The position numbers and the translations under genes were made by a program. A stretch of DNA of 8,545 bases, from NCBI GenBank assembly GCA_020346805.1, contig CP070790.1:2266602-2275146 (forward strand), read 5' to 3'. Below, piece by piece: positions 5,879-8,545 of the stretch. Positions within the stretch are counted from its first letter, which is position 1. Each line of letters starts with the position of its first letter. The notes under the pieces are model-generated. The model worked only from the letters and a program-made list of their open reading frames with translations, was not told the DNA's origin and ran no database searches. Origin of the DNA: Planctomycetota bacterium (GTDB lineage Bacteria > Planctomycetota > Phycisphaerae > UBA1845 > PWPN01).

Positions 5879-8143
5879 ATGAACAGATCATGGGTTACAT
5901 CCGGTGCATTGGTTTTTTTGGGTTTGTTTGTCCAGCAGGCCTGGGGGGTTAAAACTGCAACTTGGGTGCATGAACAGCCCAAGGATTTTACTGCGGGCAA
6001 ATTGGGAAATGTGGTGGTTTCCTCGTTGGGGGAGGTAACGCTGGGACGTGAGGCCAGCACTATTTTTGAATCGGAAGATGATGCAGAGGTGATCAACGCC
6101 TTAGCCCGGGCGGGTGACGGGAAGATTTATGCAGCTACAGGTCCTTATGGTGTGATTTATCGGATTGACGGCGAGGAGGTAAATAAGTTTGCGACTTTGC
6201 CGGTTGGAGGGACAATTTTTTCATTGTTATTTACCAAGGATGGGAGGTTATTGGCTGGTACCGGCGGGGGCGAACAAGCCAAAATTTATGTAATTGACGG
6301 TAACGGTAAGGTGCGGGTTTTTTATGAACCGAAAGATGCCAGATATATTTGGGCAATGGCACGCGGATCTGGGGGTGAGATTTATGCCGCTACCGGTATC
6401 GAAGGGCAATTGCATGTTGTGGATGCCGACGGCGGTAACGGTCGAGTATTGGTGGATGTAAAACCCAAGAACATTCTGTGTCTGGCCTTTGGATCGGATG
6501 GGATGCTTTATGCCGGTACGGATATGGACGGTTTGGTTTATCGGATAGATCCCCAAGCGGGCAAACCGTTTGTTATTTATGATGCCAAGGAGCCGGAGAT
6601 CAGTGCGATTGTGACCGATGCGGAAGGTAATATTTACGCAGCGACGGCATCGGCGGAGGGAGCCAAACCCGGCAGGGAGATTGCCGACAAACCGGGTGGT
6701 AAACCTGATATCTCACCGATGACTGCGCCTCCCCAACAATCTTCGTCGACGACGACCAAGCCGGGAGATAAAGACGAGTCAGCCAACGGCAAATCAAGCA
6801 AAACTACAACCAAACCGACAAAGAAGAAGAAACCCAGCAGCATGGGATTACCCGTACCCTTAAAAGGGACACCGGATGGAAATGCGATCTACCGGATTGA
6901 TAGTGCCGGTTTTGTGACCGAAATTTTCCGGGAGTCGGTGATTATTTTGTCGATGGTGGAGTACAAGGGTACGATTTATGCCACCACGGGTAACGAGGGG
7001 AGAATCTATCAGATTTCGCCCGCCCAGGATCGTACCACCATGCTGGCCAAACTCGAGCCCTCGCAGGTTACGGCCTTGCTTCGCATGGATGAGGGTCGTT
7101 TGTTGGTTTCGACGGCCAATATTTCCAGTCTGGTTTGGATCTCGGATGGTTATGCGTCGCAAGGGACTTTGGTGAGTAAACCACTGGATGCCGGTCAAGT
7201 TGTCAAATGGGGTCGGATCAAATACCAAGCCAATCTTCCTGAAGGAACGAGATTGACGGTTGCGACCCGCAGCAGCAATGTCGAGGATGAAGAATCCGAG
7301 GCCTGGGAAGATTATTCGGATGAGATGGAGGCGTTCGAAGCGCAGCAAATACCCTCGACTGAGGCTCGATTTCTACAGTACAGGTTGACGTTTGAGACAA
7401 CCAAATCGTCGGCAAGTGCGTTGCTCAGTAAGTTGCAGATTACCCGTATTGAGGAGAATCGCCCACCGCGGATCAGCACCTTGGAAGTTCTTTCGGCGCG
7501 AGAAGCGTCTCAAAAGCCGGGCAGTTCCTCCAAGATCAAGGCGGCGGCAGGGGGCGCAGGATTTGGCAACTCGAAAGCCGTTGTACCCGAATACAACTGG
7601 GTGGCCCAATGGAAAGCCGAGGATCCCAACAAGGATCCACTGGTTTATGACGTTTTTTATCGTGCCCTGGGCAGTTCGCGCTGGATACGAATGACGGAGG
7701 ATATTAAAGAAGCATTGTATATTTGGAATACGCGCACCATGGCGGACGGCAAGTATGAAATTCGCATTCTAGCCAAGGATTCCAAGGGCAATCCTCTGGG
7801 TACGGAACTGACCTATGCGCGCATCAGCGATCCAATTTTGATAGACAATACATCGCCGGAAGCTACTATAACCTCTGTCGAATATAAAGGAGGCGGCTCG
7901 ATTGATGTACGGGCTGAATTTTCCGATTCGGCCGGTTCGATCGCCGATGCTGGTTATACCATCGATAGCCACGATGAGTGGAAGCCCCTGGCCGCCGACG
8001 ACGATATTTTTGACTCGCCTACTGAATCGGTAACCTTTACTATAGACGATCTCAAGCCTGGCGAACATCGCATCGCCCTTCGGATCAGAGACGACCAAGG
8101 CAATGCCCGCTATGTGGGCCGGTCGGTGACCATTAAGGAATAA
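5879..8143 (+). CDS. Exported seven-repeat beta-propeller protein with C-terminal Ig/FnIII-like domains
   Basis: 754 residues. ATG 5879 has AGGA (5865-5868) and GAAGG (5873-5877) upstream. The signal peptide is SGALVFLGLFVQQAWG, with cleavage near residue 23. Seven repeats of the form G-x-[IL]-[YL]-A-x-T...G-x-[IV]-Y-x-I-D are seen: DGKIYAATG (80), DGRLLAGTG (121), GGEIYAATG (165), DGMLYAGTD (207), EGNIYAATA (249), KGTIYATTG (363) and EGRLLVSTA (405). They suggest a complete seven-bladed propeller. The fifth repeat is split by a low-complexity insert rich in Pro, Lys, Thr and Ser (about 261-330). Residues 440-527 resemble a beta-sandwich module (ARFLQYRLTF, ENRPPRI), and 565-754 carry two Ig/FnIII-like units (WKAEDPNKDPLVYDVFYRA, DNTSPEATI, LKPGEHRIALRIRDDQGN). 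No catalytic residues are evident. The likely role is binding or scaffolding in the envelope, possibly with the adjacent S55 protein. The function is unknown. Confidence 0.82.
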   Translation: MNRSWVTSGALVFLGLFVQQAWGVKTATWVHEQPKDFTAGKLGNVVVSSLGEVTLGREASTIFESEDDAEVINALARAGDGKIYAATGPYGVIYRIDGEEVNKFATLPVGGTIFSLLFTKDGRLLAGTGGGEQAKIYVIDGNGKVRVFYEPKDARYIWAMARGSGGEIYAATGIEGQLHVVDADGGNGRVLVDVKPKNILCLAFGSDGMLYAGTDMDGLVYRIDPQAGKPFVIYDAKEPEISAIVTDAEGNIYAATASAEGAKPGREIADKPGGKPDISPMTAPPQQSSSTTTKPGDKDESANGKSSKTTTKPTKKKKPSSMGLPVPLKGTPDGNAIYRIDSAGFVTEIFRESVIILSMVEYKGTIYATTGNEGRIYQISPAQDRTTMLAKLEPSQVTALLRMDEGRLLVSTANISSLVWISDGYASQGTLVSKPLDAGQVVKWGRIKYQANLPEGTRLTVATRSSNVEDEESEAWEDYSDEMEAFEAQQIPSTEARFLQYRLTFETTKSSASALLSKLQITRIEENRPPRISTLEVLSAREASQKPGSSSKIKAAAGGAGFGNSKAVVPEYNWVAQWKAEDPNKDPLVYDVFYRALGSSRWIRMTEDIKEALYIWNTRTMADGKYEIRILAKDSKGNPLGTELTYARISDPILIDNTSPEATITSVEYKGGGSIDVRAEFSDSAGSIADAGYTIDSHDEWKPLAADDDIFDSPTESVTFTIDDLKPGEHRIALRIRDDQGNARYVGRSVTIKE

Positions 8144-8253
8144 GCCGGGAGATTTATAGGACGGTATGTTGGGCTTTGAGGGGAGGGGTTGGTTTTTTTG
8201 ATATTTTCCGTTACTATGTGGCGGTCGCTTTTTAGATAAAGGAAAGGTCAGCG

Positions 8254-8394
8254 ATGCATTATCCGCGTAGAATTAGTCGTATTAAGAAGTTGCGCAAGCA
8301 AGGGTTTCGGACCCGGATGCGGACCTCCCGGGGTCGCAAGTTGTTGAACCGTCAGCGACGCAAAGGCAAACATTCCCTATCGGTTAACGTTTGA
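8254..8394 (+). CDS. rpmH: Large-subunit ribosomal protein bL34
   Basis: 46 residues, very basic, from ATG 8254 with a strong AAAGGAAAGG ribosome binding site (8238-8247). The sequence matches L34 along its length: RRISRIKKLRKQGFRTRM, then RTSRGRKLLNRQRRKGK, and LSV near the end. This corresponds to the usual KRKRTHGFRARM...GRKVLNRRRAKGRKRLSV. The N-terminus (MHYPRR) differs from the common MKRTFQPS, and there are three extra residues after LSV. L34 is a small rRNA-binding protein of the 50S subunit. In many bacteria it is followed by rnpA; here a terminator follows instead, and no rnpA start is visible in the remaining 60 bases. The 110 bases upstream hold no convincing promoter, though a T-run is present at 8192-8199. 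Confidence 0.93.
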   Translation: MHYPRRISRIKKLRKQGFRTRMRTSRGRKLLNRQRRKGKHSLSVNV

Positions 8395-8452
8395 TAACGA
8401 TGATCAATTTGACTGCCAAGTATTAATTTGTTGCAGTTTCCGGTATGCGCAT

Positions 8453-8485
8453 AAAGCGGGCCCGGTTGTTAGCCGGGCCCGCTTT
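8453..8485 (+). terminator. Strong GC-rich hairpin terminator after rpmH
   Basis: AAAGCGGGCCCGG (8453-8465) pairs perfectly over 13 bp with CCGGGCCCGCTTT (8473-8485) across a 7-base loop. It lies 58 bases after the rpmH stop. The A-run on the left arm and T-run on the right are each only three bases, so it could act in both directions; the short T-tract makes it a non-classical intrinsic terminator. Confidence 0.75.
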
Positions 8486-8545
8486 GAATCCGAGTCGGAC
8501 TACTGATTTCACGGACAATTGGCTACAGCGAACCAATTCTTCTGA

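Noticed and set aside
8259..8267. TTATCCGCG, similar to a DnaA box, near rpmH, which often lies near the origin.
   Set aside because: It is inside the rpmH coding sequence, differs from TTATCCACA at two positions, and there is no cluster of boxes or AT-rich unwinding region nearby.
8517..8538. Inverted repeat AATTGG / CCAATT with a 10-base loop at the right edge.
   Set aside because: Only 6 bp, AT-rich, without a T-tract, and cut close by the window end; too weak to call.

Overview
The window suggests a planctomycete, most likely of the Phycisphaerae/Sedimentisphaerales type. The evidence is a DUF1571-type lipoprotein (a family I know mainly from Planctomycetota), a glycosidase-like secreted propeller protein of the kind abundant in that phylum, mid-range base composition, and mostly monocistronic or loosely spaced genes. 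The assignment is from family knowledge, not from a search. No mobile element, CRISPR array, tRNA or rRNA was seen.

Left part (1-1869): the last 29 codons of an upstream gene ending in what looks like an F5/8 type C (discoidin, CBM32-like) carbohydrate-binding domain. It is followed by a full-length secreted protein resembling five-bladed beta-propeller glycoside hydrolases. Together they look like the edge of a polysaccharide-degradation locus. Next comes a lipoprotein of the DUF1571 family (1978-2841).

Middle part (2857-3854): the gene for ribonuclease III (rnc) lies on the minus strand and converges on the lipoprotein gene with a 15-base gap. Upstream of its TTG start is a leader of about 100 bases with a nested stem-loop, preceded by a good sigma70-like promoter. 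This arrangement would suit RNase III autoregulation. The catalytic domain carries Ala where most RNase III enzymes have a metal-binding Asp.

Right part (3855-8394): two large exported proteins lie in tandem 80 bases apart. The first is a SpoIVB-type S55 serine-peptidase-domain protein in which the two halves of the S55 domain appear in swapped order relative to Bacillus SpoIVB. The second is a seven-repeat beta-propeller with a low-complexity insert inside one blade and Ig/FnIII-like C-terminal domains. They are the best candidate for a poorly described envelope system. A small gene missed by simple ORF finding, ribosomal protein L34 (rpmH), follows, with its own strong hairpin terminator and no rnpA directly behind it.
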